From assembly GCF_009755665.1 (NCBI RefSeq), contig NZ_CP046622.1, forward strand, positions 620,001-684,000: DNA of 64,000 nucleotides, in the 5' to 3' direction. This document shows, piece after piece, positions 1 through 8,690 of this stretch. Made by a program: the position numbers and the translations under genes. The stretch comes from Variovorax paradoxus (GTDB lineage Bacteria; Pseudomonadota; Gammaproteobacteria; Burkholderiales; Burkholderiaceae_C). The notes beneath the pieces are model-generated. The model ran no database searches. It saw nothing but the letters and a program-made list of their open reading frames with translations, and was not told the origin of the DNA. The first letter of the stretch is position 1. Each line of letters opens with the position of its first letter.

Positions 1-2128
1 TTGCCATGGGCATGCCGTGCGCTTCACGCGAGCGGGGCGCAGCGGGCGCTTCATCGAATACCGCATCAGCCTGCGCTCATGGTTCTGGCTGCTGAGCAAG
101 CGCGTCAACGCGCGCATCCTGCAGAACAAGCCGGTGCTGGATGTGATCGACGCCGTGCTGGACGACAGCCCGGTCGGGAGCCTGAAGAAGATCAAGTCGG
201 CCGGCGTGGTCGGCCCCCATGCGCCCCACGGCTACTGCGTGCAATACCGCGAGAGCGACTACCAGTTCCTGTCGCGCCTGCTGGAAGAAGAGGGCATCTA
301 TTACTGGTTCGACGCGCACGACGCGCCCGGCACGCTGCACCTCTCGGACACCAGCACGCTGGCCCACGAGAAGCTGCCCGCCACCGACACGCTGCACCAT
401 GCGGAGCGCGATGCATCGGAAGGGCGTGCCAACGAGATCACGCGCTGGATCAGCTCGCGGCAGTTCGAATCGGGCAAGTTTGCATCGCGCGACCGGGACT
501 TCAAGGTCATCAGCAAGCAGTTGTTTGCAGACAAGGGCGACCCCGACACGCACGAGCTGTCGGACCTGGAAGTGTTCGAGTTTCCGGGCGGCTATGCCTC
601 GGGCGACGACACCGACAACCTGGCGCAGTTGCGGCTGGACGAGCTCATCGCCCGTCGGCAGCGCCACTGGGCACTCACCGGCTGGCCCGACGTGACCGCG
701 GGGCGCAGCTTTGCGTTCAAGGGAGACCCCGAGGGCAAGCACGACGGCGACTACCTGATCGCGGCCTGCACCTTTGTTGCCAGCCACCCGGGCTACGAAG
801 GCGCGGACATTGCCGAGAGCCCGCGCCCGATCGACGCCGTGCTGCACGACGCGCTGGCCGACGACCCCGTCAACACCGGGCTGGGCGAAGTGCTGGGCGA
901 CCTGATGGCCGAGACCCCGGCATTGCGCAGCGGCCAGCGCGCGAGCAGCAGCTTTCTGCTGACGGTGGTTCCGTTGAACACGCCGTGGCGGCCGCCGCGC
1001 CTCACACCGCGCGTCACCATGCCCGGGCCCCAGAGCGCCATCGTCACGGGGCGCAGCGGCGAGCAGATATGGACCGAGGAACACGGCCGCGTGAAGGTGC
1101 AGTTTCACTGGGACCGCTACGGCAAGAACGACGAGAACAGCTCATGCTGGGTGCGCGTGTCGCACCCCTGGGCCGGCAAGGGCTGGGGTGCGGTCAGCAT
1201 TCCGCGCATCGGCCAGGAAGTGGTCGTCGACTTTCTGGACGGCGATCCCGACCAGCCCATCATCGTCGGGCGCTTCTACAACGGCGAATCGATGGCGCCC
1301 TTCGGCCTTCCGGCCGGCGCCGTGGTGAGCGGCATCAAGTCGAACACGCACAAGGGCAAGGGCTACAACGAGCTGTCGATGGACGACAGCGCGGGCAAGG
1401 AGAAGGTGACCATCCACGGCCAGTACGACATGAACACCACGGTGGAGCACGACCAGACCACCACCGTGCACAACAACCGCACCGATGCGGTGGATGTCGA
1501 CGATTCGGAAACCGTGGGCAGCAACCAGACCCAGAGCATCGGGGCGAACCAGACGATTTCAGTCGGCGCGAACCGCGAAGAGTCGGTGGGTGGCACCGAG
1601 ACCATCACCATCGGCGGTCACCGGACCGAAACCGTGAACGGCGGCGAAACCGTGACCATCAACGGCGGGCGCAGCCATACCGTGAACGGCGTGCAGACCA
1701 CCACCATCTCGGTGGCCGAGGCGCACACGGTAGGGGCGGGGCGCATGCACAGCGTGGGCGCGGGCGAGGCCATCAACGTGGGCGGTGTGCAGGCCGTGAC
1801 GGTGGGCGGCGCGCAGATCGTGAGCGTGGGCGGCCTGCAGAAGGTGAGCGTGGGTGCGCTGCAGTCCATCACCGTGGGTGGGCCGCACAAGCTCTCGGCC
1901 GCGGTGATCTCCGAGACATCGAAGGGGCCGATCAAGATCAAGGCCGGCGCCATCTGCATGGTCGAGGCGCCCACCATCATGCTCAAGGCCGGCGGCAGCA
2001 AGATCGTCATGAACGCCAGCGGCATCACCATCAAGGGCGCCAAGATCACCATCAAGGCCGACGGCAGCGCATCGTTCAAGGCTGGGGGCTCGATCAAGAT
2101 CAAGGGCTCCAACCTGGGGGAGGACTGA
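1..2128 (+). CDS. vgrG: T6SS spike protein VgrG (5'-partial)
   Basis: Trimeric spike at the tip of the T6SS tube; it carries PAAR-type effectors out of the cell. The reading frame (frame 2) is open to the window edge, and the upstream codons (C-H-G-H-A-V) continue a VgrG N-terminus, so the true start lies outside; the GTG at 17 is internal. About 708 residues are visible: the gpD-like part (motif SWFWLLSKR near the start), a gp5-type OB fold at about 340-425 (SSCWVRVSHPWAGKGWG, then GDPDQPIIVGRFYN), then a long needle of short Val-Gly repeats at about 470-630 and a DUF2345-like Lys/Ile-rich end. The next gene starts 3 bases after the stop. Family assignment is secure. Confidence 0.95.
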   Translation, partial: CHGHAVRFTRAGRSGRFIEYRISLRSWFWLLSKRVNARILQNKPVLDVIDAVLDDSPVGSLKKIKSAGVVGPHAPHGYCVQYRESDYQFLSRLLEEEGIYYWFDAHDAPGTLHLSDTSTLAHEKLPATDTLHHAERDASEGRANEITRWISSRQFESGKFASRDRDFKVISKQLFADKGDPDTHELSDLEVFEFPGGYASGDDTDNLAQLRLDELIARRQRHWALTGWPDVTAGRSFAFKGDPEGKHDGDYLIAACTFVASHPGYEGADIAESPRPIDAVLHDALADDPVNTGLGEVLGDLMAETPALRSGQRASSSFLLTVVPLNTPWRPPRLTPRVTMPGPQSAIVTGRSGEQIWTEEHGRVKVQFHWDRYGKNDENSSCWVRVSHPWAGKGWGAVSIPRIGQEVVVDFLDGDPDQPIIVGRFYNGESMAPFGLPAGAVVSGIKSNTHKGKGYNELSMDDSAGKEKVTIHGQYDMNTTVEHDQTTTVHNNRTDAVDVDDSETVGSNQTQSIGANQTISVGANREESVGGTETITIGGHRTETVNGGETVTINGGRSHTVNGVQTTTISVAEAHTVGAGRMHSVGAGEAINVGGVQAVTVGGAQIVSVGGLQKVSVGALQSITVGGPHKLSAAVISETSKGPIKIKAGAICMVEAPTIMLKAGGSKIVMNASGITIKGAKITIKADGSASFKAGGSIKIKGSNLGED

Positions 2129-2131
2129 GCC

Positions 2132-2623
2132 GTGGAAGACCACACCGATCTCCAGAGCGCGCGCAGCCTGCTGCACAGCGTGGCCGCCTGGTCGAAGCTG
2201 TCGGGCCAGGGCGTGGCGGTGGCCGCCTTTGCCGGGTTCGACGCCGAGGGGCGCTTTCTTGTCACGCTGGGTGAGGGCATGGCGCCGGTGCAGGCGCTAT
2301 CGACTGTCGGCCTTGCGCCCGACGATGCCGGCGCGGCCGTTGTCGTTGCCTTCGAGAAGGGCGAGGTGCGGCACCCGGTCATCGTCGGGCGCGTGCAGTC
2401 GCCGCACGCCGAAGTACCACCGGCGGCCGATGCTGCGCGCGTGGAAGCCAGCGTAGATGGCGAGCGCGTGGTGCTGCAGGCGCGCGAGCGCATCGAGCTG
2501 CGCTGCGGCGACGCCAGCATCGTGCTCACACGCGCAGGCAAGGTGCTGATCAACGGCAACTACGTGCTCTCGCGCTCGCGCGGCGCCAACCGCGTGAAGG
2601 GTGCCTACGTGGGCATCAACTGA
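2132..2623 (+). CDS. DUF6484-type T6SS accessory protein
   Basis: 163 residues, GTG start directly after vgrG. The N-terminal half has an OB-like pattern recalling VgrG/gp5 (GFDAEGRFLVTL, then VVVAFEKGEVRHPVIVGRVQ), which fits DUF6484 proteins found beside VgrG. The C-terminal part (VVLQARERIELRCG, ITL-like strands ending in YVLSRSRGANRVKGAYVGIN) resembles the strand-turn repeats at the end of VgrG needles. It probably works with VgrG in loading or shaping the spike. The function is inferred from position; no catalytic motif is visible. Confidence 0.75.
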   Translation: MEDHTDLQSARSLLHSVAAWSKLSGQGVAVAAFAGFDAEGRFLVTLGEGMAPVQALSTVGLAPDDAGAAVVVAFEKGEVRHPVIVGRVQSPHAEVPPAADAARVEASVDGERVVLQARERIELRCGDASIVLTRAGKVLINGNYVLSRSRGANRVKGAYVGIN

Positions 2624-2636
2624 AAAGGCATTCGCC

Positions 2637-3689
2637 ATGTGGCAGCTGGACAACCGCACGCCCTATGCCGCCGAACGCACCTGGGTGCGCGACCGCGACG
2701 GCGCGGAGATCTGGCTCGTGGCGGTGAAGTGCAGCTTCGACATCTCGCCCGATGGCGAGACCAGCGTCGCGGCCAAGCAACCGCCCGTTGCGCAGGTGCC
2801 CGTCTTCATCGACGAAGCCTCGCCCCAGCCGAGCCTGCTCTACGAGATGGACCTGGTGCGCACCAAGCTGACCACCGACGTGGTGCTGATCGGCCGCGCG
2901 CATGCGCCAGGTGGCGTGCCCGTGACGCAGCTCGATGTGGGCTTGCGCGTAGGCCCCATTGCCAAGCGCCTGCGCGTGACCGGCGACCGCGTGTGGCTCG
3001 GCGGCGTCCCGTCGGAGCCCGAGGCCTTCACTGCCATGCCGCTGGTGTGGGAGCGCGCGTACGGCGGCGTCGACCCGTGGACGCGCGATGCACCGCTGCC
3101 GCAGTTCGACGTGCGCAACCCCGTGGGCACCGGCTTTGTGACGGAGGCTGCGCATGCTGAAGGCGTGCGGCTGCCGAACATCGAGTATCCGGACCAGTGC
3201 GTCCGGGCGTGCAGCGACCGACCTGAACCCGCGGGCTTCGGGCCGCTGTGCAACCACTGGCAGCCGCGCGCGGGGTTCGCGGGGACGTATGACGAAGCGT
3301 GGCAGCGCGACCGGTTGCCCTTGCTGCCGGTGGACTTCGATGACCGGCACTACCAGTGCGCACCTGGGGATCAGCAGGCGCCGCAGTTTCTGGTGGGCGA
3401 CGAGCCGGTGTTGATGGTGCATTTGGCGCCGCAGCCCGAGATCCGCTTCACGCTGCCGCGCGTGCTTCTGGGCCTCGAGACCTTTTTCTCCGATGGCACG
3501 CAGGTGTTGCATGAGCGGCCGCAACTGCACACGGTGATCCTCGAGCCAGCGGCGATGCGTGTTTCGCTGGTCTGGCACAGCGCGCTGCCGTGCCACCCCA
3601 AGGTTCATAAGCTGCTGAAGACGCGCATCGTCGAGAAACGGCTGCTGCGCTTAGGCGAGACGGCGTCCGAGCAGGCGGTGGAGGCCTGA
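2637..3689 (+). CDS. DUF2169 domain protein, probable T6SS effector adaptor
   Basis: 350 residues from the ATG at 2637 (WQLDNRTPYAAERTWVRDRDG), 13 bases after the previous stop; the GTG at 2601 in frame would overlap the upstream gene. DUF2169 proteins are encoded between VgrG and PAAR-like effectors in many T6SS loci, and one in Agrobacterium is required to load a nuclease effector. Visible family features are the N-terminal D-R-D-G-x-E-I-W-L-V-A-V-K strand pair and the central MPLVWERAYGG motif. It is likely a cytoplasmic adaptor for the downstream PAAR-nuclease. No enzymatic residues are recognised. Confidence 0.85.
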   Translation: MWQLDNRTPYAAERTWVRDRDGAEIWLVAVKCSFDISPDGETSVAAKQPPVAQVPVFIDEASPQPSLLYEMDLVRTKLTTDVVLIGRAHAPGGVPVTQLDVGLRVGPIAKRLRVTGDRVWLGGVPSEPEAFTAMPLVWERAYGGVDPWTRDAPLPQFDVRNPVGTGFVTEAAHAEGVRLPNIEYPDQCVRACSDRPEPAGFGPLCNHWQPRAGFAGTYDEAWQRDRLPLLPVDFDDRHYQCAPGDQQAPQFLVGDEPVLMVHLAPQPEIRFTLPRVLLGLETFFSDGTQVLHERPQLHTVILEPAAMRVSLVWHSALPCHPKVHKLLKTRIVEKRLLRLGETASEQAVEA

Positions 3690-3691
3690 GC

Positions 3692-4759
3692 ATGGCCGGC
3701 AACCCGTTGCAGATCGTCGGGCTTGGCGCCAGCACGCCGATAGGACGCAATGTATGGGCCAGCGCTGCGGCGGCACGCGCCGGCGTGTGCGGCTTCTCCG
3801 AGCATCCGTACATGGTCGACACGGCCGGTGAGCCGATGCGTATTGCGCGGGCACCCTGGCTCGACGTGGGACTCGGCGGTAGCGCGCGGCTGGGCGCGCT
3901 GCTGCTCCCGGCCATCGAGGAGGCGCTGGCACCGTTGACGGAGCTTGCTGGAAACCTGTCTCTGCGCATCGGCCTTGCACTGGGGCTGCCGCCCCCGCGC
4001 CCTGGGCAGCCCGATGCATTGGTCGATGACCTGCTGGTGGCCATCCGGGAACGCATGGGAAACCGGTTCGTCCGCATCGCCCGCTTCGAGGTCGGCCACG
4101 CGGCGGGCTGCATGGCCATGGCAGCCGCCGAGGCTGGCTGCGCGCGTGATGCCTTCGACGCGTGCGTGGTGGCGGGCACCGACTCGTACCTCGCACCCGA
4201 GACGCTCGAATGGGTCGAAGCCTGCGATCAACTCCACGGCGGCGGCCCGCTGAACAACGCCTGGGGCTTTATCCCCGGCGAGGCTGCTGGCGCGGTGCTA
4301 CTTGGCACGCCGCGACTGGCGCAGTTGTGCGGCATCGCGCCGCTGGCTGAGTTGGTGTCCGTCGGCATCGGCATGGAGTCCAGGCTCATCAAGACCGACG
4401 AGGTGTGCGTCGGCGAGGGCCTGACCCAGGCCTTCCGTGCGGCGCTGCAGGGTCTGGCGCCTGGCGAGCAGGTGCACAACGTGTTCTGTGATCTCAACGG
4501 CGAGCCCTATCGCGCCGACGAGTTCGGCTTTGCCACGCTGCGCGCCGGGGAGCACTTTCGTGCCGCGTCGGACTTTGTCGCGCCGGCCGATTGCTGGGGC
4601 GACGTGGGTGCGGCGGGCTCGCTGCTGCACGTCGCGTTGGCTGTCATTGCATGTCGCAAGCGCTACGCCAACGGTCCGCTGTCGATGGTGTGGGGCAGTT
4701 CCGAGTCGGGCGAGCGCGGGGCGGTGCTGGTGCGCTGCGCTGAGCCGCTGCGAGGCTGA
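3692..4759 (+). CDS. Ketosynthase/thiolase-fold protein of the T6SS effector module
   Basis: 355 residues, ATG 2 bases after the DUF2169 stop. The layout is that of a beta-ketoacyl synthase: IVGLGASTPIG at the N-terminus, a central GHAAGCMAMAAA helix where the nucleophile loop should lie, VVAGTDSYLAPETLEW, then GFIPGEAAGAVLLG (matching the conserved GEGAGALVLE-type loop) and a C-terminal GDVGAAGSLLHVALAV. By eye the catalytic Cys position holds His, and the C-terminal GH(x)GAAG histidine holds Asp, so it is probably not a condensing enzyme. Neighbours point to a structural or adaptor role in effector handling. Fold call moderately secure; function unknown. Confidence 0.65.
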   Translation: MAGNPLQIVGLGASTPIGRNVWASAAAARAGVCGFSEHPYMVDTAGEPMRIARAPWLDVGLGGSARLGALLLPAIEEALAPLTELAGNLSLRIGLALGLPPPRPGQPDALVDDLLVAIRERMGNRFVRIARFEVGHAAGCMAMAAAEAGCARDAFDACVVAGTDSYLAPETLEWVEACDQLHGGGPLNNAWGFIPGEAAGAVLLGTPRLAQLCGIAPLAELVSVGIGMESRLIKTDEVCVGEGLTQAFRAALQGLAPGEQVHNVFCDLNGEPYRADEFGFATLRAGEHFRAASDFVAPADCWGDVGAAGSLLHVALAVIACRKRYANGPLSMVWGSSESGERGAVLVRCAEPLRG

Positions 4760-4762
4760 GCC

Positions 4763-5683
4763 ATGCCGCTCACCATCCGGGTCAACGGCACCAGTCTCAC
4801 GCTGGTGCACAAGTTCAGCATCGGCATCAGCACCGCGACGATCCCCGACGTGTGCAAGACGCCCAGCCCTGGCGGCCCGGTGCCGGTCCCGTACCCGAAC
4901 ATCGCCAACTCGATCACGCTGTCGAGCGGCACCACCACCGTCAAGGGCGACAAGGCAATGGCCGCGAACAAGGGTTCGAAGTTCGCCATTTCCAATGGCG
5001 ACAACGCGGGCGTGGCCGGAGGCGTGAAATCCAGCACCTTCATGAAGGAGGCGACCTGGATCCTTTACTCCTTCGACGTGAAGATGGACGGGAAGAACGC
5101 GGCCCGGCTCACGGACAAGATGTTCCACAACTCGAAGAACGCGGCGAATCTGGGTGGGGTGGCTCAGCAGCCGTTGATCGATGAAGTTGGTCAAACCATG
5201 GCTGACAAGCTCTGCGATGCGGCCTGCAAGGCAATGGAAAAGAAGAAGAAGAAAGATGCCAAGGCCAAGAACAAAGCCAAAAAGAGCAAGAAGAAGCAGA
5301 AGCCGTCAACAAGAAAGTTCCAGAACGAGATGCGCAATCTGCTGGATCCCAAGAAAGGCGGGCAACGAGGAAGTCAGCCGGGGCTGATCACCGAGGCTTC
5401 ACAAGATCTTGTGGGGGGAGACTTCATCGGGAAGTGGGGTGCGGCAACCGGCAGTGGTGCGGGATGCGCCAGATGGGACATTGTGCTGCTCGGTGTAAAG
5501 AAGGTATCCAAGAAGCTGGTGGAGAAAGGAAAGGTGGTCCTGAAGGACGTATTCAAGATCATCGAGGTCAAGTTTCCGGGGGACAGCCCGACAGACAATC
5601 AAACGAAGATGCTCAAGATGTCACCCAAGACAAAGAAGAAGGTCTTTGAATTGAGACCTGCAGACCACTGCATCTGTTCCTGA
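4763..5683 (+). CDS. PAAR-like (DUF4150) T6SS effector with C-terminal VRR-Nuc nuclease domain
   Basis: 306 residues. Residues 1-140 form a DUF4150 PAAR-like tip domain (ANSITLSSGTTTVKGDKAMA, FMKEATWILYSFDVKMDGKN). Residues 155-200 are a very Lys-rich linker. Residues about 205-306 carry a PD-(D/E)xK-type VRR-Nuc signature: ARWDIVLL with D239, IIEVKFPGD with E268 and K270, then NQTKML with Q280. VRR-Nuc T6SS toxins (TseV type) are DNA nucleases that kill competitors. Base use shifts to fewer G/C and many AAG runs from the linker onward, suggesting a swapped toxin module. The next gene encodes the matching immunity family, which strongly supports the call. Confidence 0.85.
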   Translation: MPLTIRVNGTSLTLVHKFSIGISTATIPDVCKTPSPGGPVPVPYPNIANSITLSSGTTTVKGDKAMAANKGSKFAISNGDNAGVAGGVKSSTFMKEATWILYSFDVKMDGKNAARLTDKMFHNSKNAANLGGVAQQPLIDEVGQTMADKLCDAACKAMEKKKKKDAKAKNKAKKSKKKQKPSTRKFQNEMRNLLDPKKGGQRGSQPGLITEASQDLVGGDFIGKWGAATGSGAGCARWDIVLLGVKKVSKKLVEKGKVVLKDVFKIIEVKFPGDSPTDNQTKMLKMSPKTKKKVFELRPADHCICS

Positions 5684-5696
5684 AAGGTCGAAAACC

Positions 5697-6611
5697 ATGG
5701 AATGGCACCGATTCACTCTAGCGAAGGGCGACCAAGTACTGGCCTTGCCGTGTGTCGAGATCGTCGCATTTGTCAACGGCCTGCCGGACAACGGCGGCGC
5801 AGGTTTTGCCAGATTCCTGAATGACTTCGCCCGCAACTTCGGCGGACAGCTGCGCTTCTATCGCACTGGGGACATGAAGCGCTTTCGCGCCTTTGACGTG
5901 CAAGCGCTCGAGGGGCCGGCGCATTGGTTTGCCGATCCGCGCCTGCTGGCCACCAACATGCTCAGCTTCCGTGCGCACAGCGGCGAGACCGCTCGTGATG
6001 TGCGTCCGCCGGCCTTGGACATGACATTGGCCGGCGTCTTCGAGCCGCCGCGCTTCATACTTCGGATGATCTTGCCGGTGGAGTGGGGTGATGAGCCGCA
6101 GCAACTGCTCAGTCTGGCGCAGGCCGCCTTGGCAGAACTGCCGCTTGGCAGCGGTTACTGCGGATACTCCCTAGTCTGGGAAGAGACGGATACAGCGCTT
6201 GAGGAAAAGGTTCTCGCCTGGGCGGGCCCATTGCATCGTCGTCACCCGGGTCTTGGCTATGGCGACGCTGTCTGCTTGTCGAATGCGGTCGATCGAGGCG
6301 TGGTGGCGGTCAACTGGCTCACGTTCCTCGGTGCTGAATTTGTGGCTGCCCTGGGCGGACCCGATGCGTTGGCGAGCAATGCGCCTGCAGAGGTGTCGGT
6401 GCTTTCGCTCGGCCAGGGCGGCGTGATCCTTCGCGCGGGTGAGGCACCGAAACTGGGTGACGTGAACCGCGAGGATTTGTTGCCGGCCTACCATGCCGTG
6501 GGTCGGCTCGTCGGGCCCGTGCGCGCGACCGACGAAGCTCTGGATGAGCTGCTGATTGATGCAATGTCCGAAGAGGATGCGCATGACTGGCTTCGACGTT
6601 TCTTCGTCTGA
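5697..6611 (+). CDS. T6SS immunity protein, TsiV/DUF3396 family
   Basis: 304 residues, ATG 13 bases after the nuclease stop. The sequence fits DUF3396, the family known as immunity to VRR-Nuc toxins: RFYRTGDMKRFRAF, WFADPRLLATN, FILRMILPVEWGDEP, then YCGYSLVWEE and VNWLTFLGAEFVAALGG. No signal peptide or membrane segment is seen, as expected for neutralising a cytoplasmic DNase. It should bind and block the C-terminal domain of the preceding effector. The 3' end overlaps the start of the next gene. Confidence 0.85.
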   Translation: MEWHRFTLAKGDQVLALPCVEIVAFVNGLPDNGGAGFARFLNDFARNFGGQLRFYRTGDMKRFRAFDVQALEGPAHWFADPRLLATNMLSFRAHSGETARDVRPPALDMTLAGVFEPPRFILRMILPVEWGDEPQQLLSLAQAALAELPLGSGYCGYSLVWEETDTALEEKVLAWAGPLHRRHPGLGYGDAVCLSNAVDRGVVAVNWLTFLGAEFVAALGGPDALASNAPAEVSVLSLGQGGVILRAGEAPKLGDVNREDLLPAYHAVGRLVGPVRATDEALDELLIDAMSEEDAHDWLRRFFV

Positions 6612-7293
6612 GCGCTACAGCGGCCCGGTCCTGCTTCAGGCCACGCTGGAGCGCGGTCCCGAGGGAGCGGTGGAGCTCGTGGAGCGGCGCATTCGCGTCT
6701 TTCTCGATGCGGTCGACGCGGGGTTCTTTTTTCCGGGGAGGCGGCTTCCCTCGGCGCCGGCCGAGCTTCGCGTCGCCGGCACGTCGGTGCAGGCGCAGCT
6801 GCAGGTCGAGGATCTCCCCGTCACGGCCCTGGATGTTTTGGGTGGCATGCTGGCGGACTGCCGTCAACACGAAGTCCTTTTCCACGCGGCGCGCGCCGTG
6901 CTGGGCCAGCGCGAGCTTGACCTGCTCCGCGAGAGGGGCGTGCGCCCGGCCGCTCCGGAGGAGCCGCCATTCGAAGTCGAGTTCCCGGAGGACATGGGCG
7001 GCAACTACGCATTGCTGGTGGAGATCGAGTTCGCACAGCCGGTGCCGCCCGAAGTCCGGCAAGGCCTGCTCGAAACCCTTGCGCTGTGGGACGCGTTGAC
7101 GCTTGCCTATCCCAACGACCCCGACGAGGCGGTGGAAGTCAGCGGCGCGCAGGCCATGTTCAACGATCCGCGCACGATCCACTATCACGAATGGATTTGG
7201 GACAAAGCCGACGCCGAGGCGTGGGATCTCATCGTCAATCTCTGCTGCGCCTGGCACGAGAAGCTGCCCATCGTGCGGTTGCATTTCGAGTAG
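6583..7293 (+). CDS. Unrecognised T6SS-cluster protein
   Basis: 236 residues from the ATG at 6583, chosen because AAGAGG lies 6 bases upstream; it overlaps the immunity gene by 29 bases, so the two are probably translationally coupled. In-frame ATGs at 6556 and 6577 are alternatives without a better ribosome site. The protein is acidic, without signal or membrane segments. It is rich in short hydrophobic strands and ends in HYHEWIWDKADAEAWDLIVN and a Trp-containing tail. I do not recognise the family. Its position between an immunity gene and a TIGR02270 gene suggests an accessory or second immunity-like role. Confidence 0.7.
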   Translation: MTGFDVSSSERYSGPVLLQATLERGPEGAVELVERRIRVFLDAVDAGFFFPGRRLPSAPAELRVAGTSVQAQLQVEDLPVTALDVLGGMLADCRQHEVLFHAARAVLGQRELDLLRERGVRPAAPEEPPFEVEFPEDMGGNYALLVEIEFAQPVPPEVRQGLLETLALWDALTLAYPNDPDEAVEVSGAQAMFNDPRTIHYHEWIWDKADAEAWDLIVNLCCAWHEKLPIVRLHFE

Positions 7294-7304
7294 GAGCTTG
7301 TTCC

Positions 7305-8558
7305 GTGGACGCCGAAACGCTGCCTTCCATCGTCGCCGAGCACGCAGACGAAGCCTCCTTCCTCTGGCTCCAGCGCGCGAGCGCGGTCCACGCGCCCAAC
7401 TACTCGCCCCAGCAGTTCGCCGACCTCGACGAACGCCTTGCCGCCCACGTCGACGGCCTGCGGGTCGCCGGCGAGGAGGGCTGGAAGCATGCACTCGCGC
7501 TCACTGACAACGAAGGCCCGGAAGACTTCTTCGTCGCCGCAGTGCTCGCCATCGAAGCAGTCGACAGCCGCTTCGACGACCTGGTCGAGCGCGCCAAGGA
7601 TCTGCCCGAAGTGGTGCCCGGCTTGATCTCTGCCATCGGCTGGACGGAGCCGGACCGTCTCGGCGGACGCGTGAAGACTCTGCTCGAAGACGCCTCGCCG
7701 CTGCGGCAAAAGCTCGGCGTTGCGGCCTGTGCATTGCATCGGCGCGATCCCGGGGCATTGCTCGGGCAACTGCTCGTGGATGCGCCCGACAGCGTGCGCA
7801 TCCGCGCGTTGCGGGCAGCCGGCGAGCTGGGCCGTGCCGACCTGTTGCGGCAGGTGCAGTCGCTGCTCGGCGAAGCCAAGCCAGAGCTGCGCTTCTGGGC
7901 CGCTTGGGCGGCAGTGCTGCTGGGCGATCAGGCGCAGGCGCTCGATGCGCTCGCGGCCTTTGCGCTGAAGAGCGGGCCACGCCAGCCGCGCGCCTTCCAG
8001 CTGGCGCTGCAGGCCGTGGATGTGGTGCCGGGTCACGCGCTGCTGCTGGACAGCGGCGCATTGCCCGAGGTGCAGCGCTTGCGCATCCTGGGCTCGGGCT
8101 TCATCGGCGACGCACGCTACGTGCCATGGCTCATCGAGCAGATGGCGCAGCCGGCCACGGCGCGCATTGCGGCCGAAGCGTTCGTCACCATCACCGGCGT
8201 GGATTTCAACCTGGAGCAGATGGAAACCATGCCGCCCGATGGTTTTGAAGACGGCCCGACCGACGACCCCGACGACGAGAACGTCGAGCTCCCCGAGGAC
8301 ATTGCCTTGCCATGGCCGGACATCGACAAGGTGCGCGCATGGTGGGGGAAGAACGGGGCGCGCTTCGCACCCGGGGTGCGGCTCTTCATGGGACGACCGG
8401 TTTCCGTTGAAGGTTGCACGAACGTGCTGCGCGAAGGCTTCCAGCGCCAGCGCGTGGCGGCCGCGCTGCACCTGTGCCTGCTGGAGCCGCGCGCGCCGTT
8501 GTTCGCCACCAGCGCGCCCGCCTGGCGGCAGCGGCGCTGGCTCGAAAGCGCGGCGTGA
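7305..8558 (+). CDS. TIGR02270-type protein with HEAT-like helical repeats
   Basis: 417 residues from GTG 7305, which has AGGAG 8 bases upstream; longer in-frame starts lie inside the previous gene. The body is made of repeated helix pairs (LLEDASPLRQKLGVAACALHRR, LLVDAPDSVRIRALRAAGEL, LLGEAKPELRFWAAWAAVLL) typical of HEAT/armadillo-like scaffolds. An acidic stretch follows (FEDGPTDDPDDENVELPED) and then the conserved PWPDIDKVRAWW. TIGR02270 proteins are commonly found in T6SS clusters; their role is not established. No catalytic motif is visible. It is the last gene of the vgrG-led operon. Confidence 0.8.
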   Translation: MDAETLPSIVAEHADEASFLWLQRASAVHAPNYSPQQFADLDERLAAHVDGLRVAGEEGWKHALALTDNEGPEDFFVAAVLAIEAVDSRFDDLVERAKDLPEVVPGLISAIGWTEPDRLGGRVKTLLEDASPLRQKLGVAACALHRRDPGALLGQLLVDAPDSVRIRALRAAGELGRADLLRQVQSLLGEAKPELRFWAAWAAVLLGDQAQALDALAAFALKSGPRQPRAFQLALQAVDVVPGHALLLDSGALPEVQRLRILGSGFIGDARYVPWLIEQMAQPATARIAAEAFVTITGVDFNLEQMETMPPDGFEDGPTDDPDDENVELPEDIALPWPDIDKVRAWWGKNGARFAPGVRLFMGRPVSVEGCTNVLREGFQRQRVAAALHLCLLEPRAPLFATSAPAWRQRRWLESAA

Positions 8559-8596
8559 AACGCCACTGCAATAAAGGCATACCTCTTAAGGCGAGA

Positions 8597-8625
8597 TTGC
8601 CAAGCGGCCCCCCGGAATGAATACT
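8597..8625 (+). promoter_or_regulatory. Candidate sigma-70 promoter of tagH-pppA
   Basis: TTGCCA at 8597-8602, a 17-base spacer and AATACT at 8620-8625. It lies in the 132-base gap after the vgrG-led operon and about 65 bases before the tagH start. The hexamers match consensus at 5/6 and 4/6. This is read by eye and has not been tested. Confidence 0.4.
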
Positions 8626-8690
8626 CCTTCTGAGTTTTTGGGCTCGTGCTTGCGCGAGCCATGTTCGGGCGCAGCCCCGGGGGCCGATTC

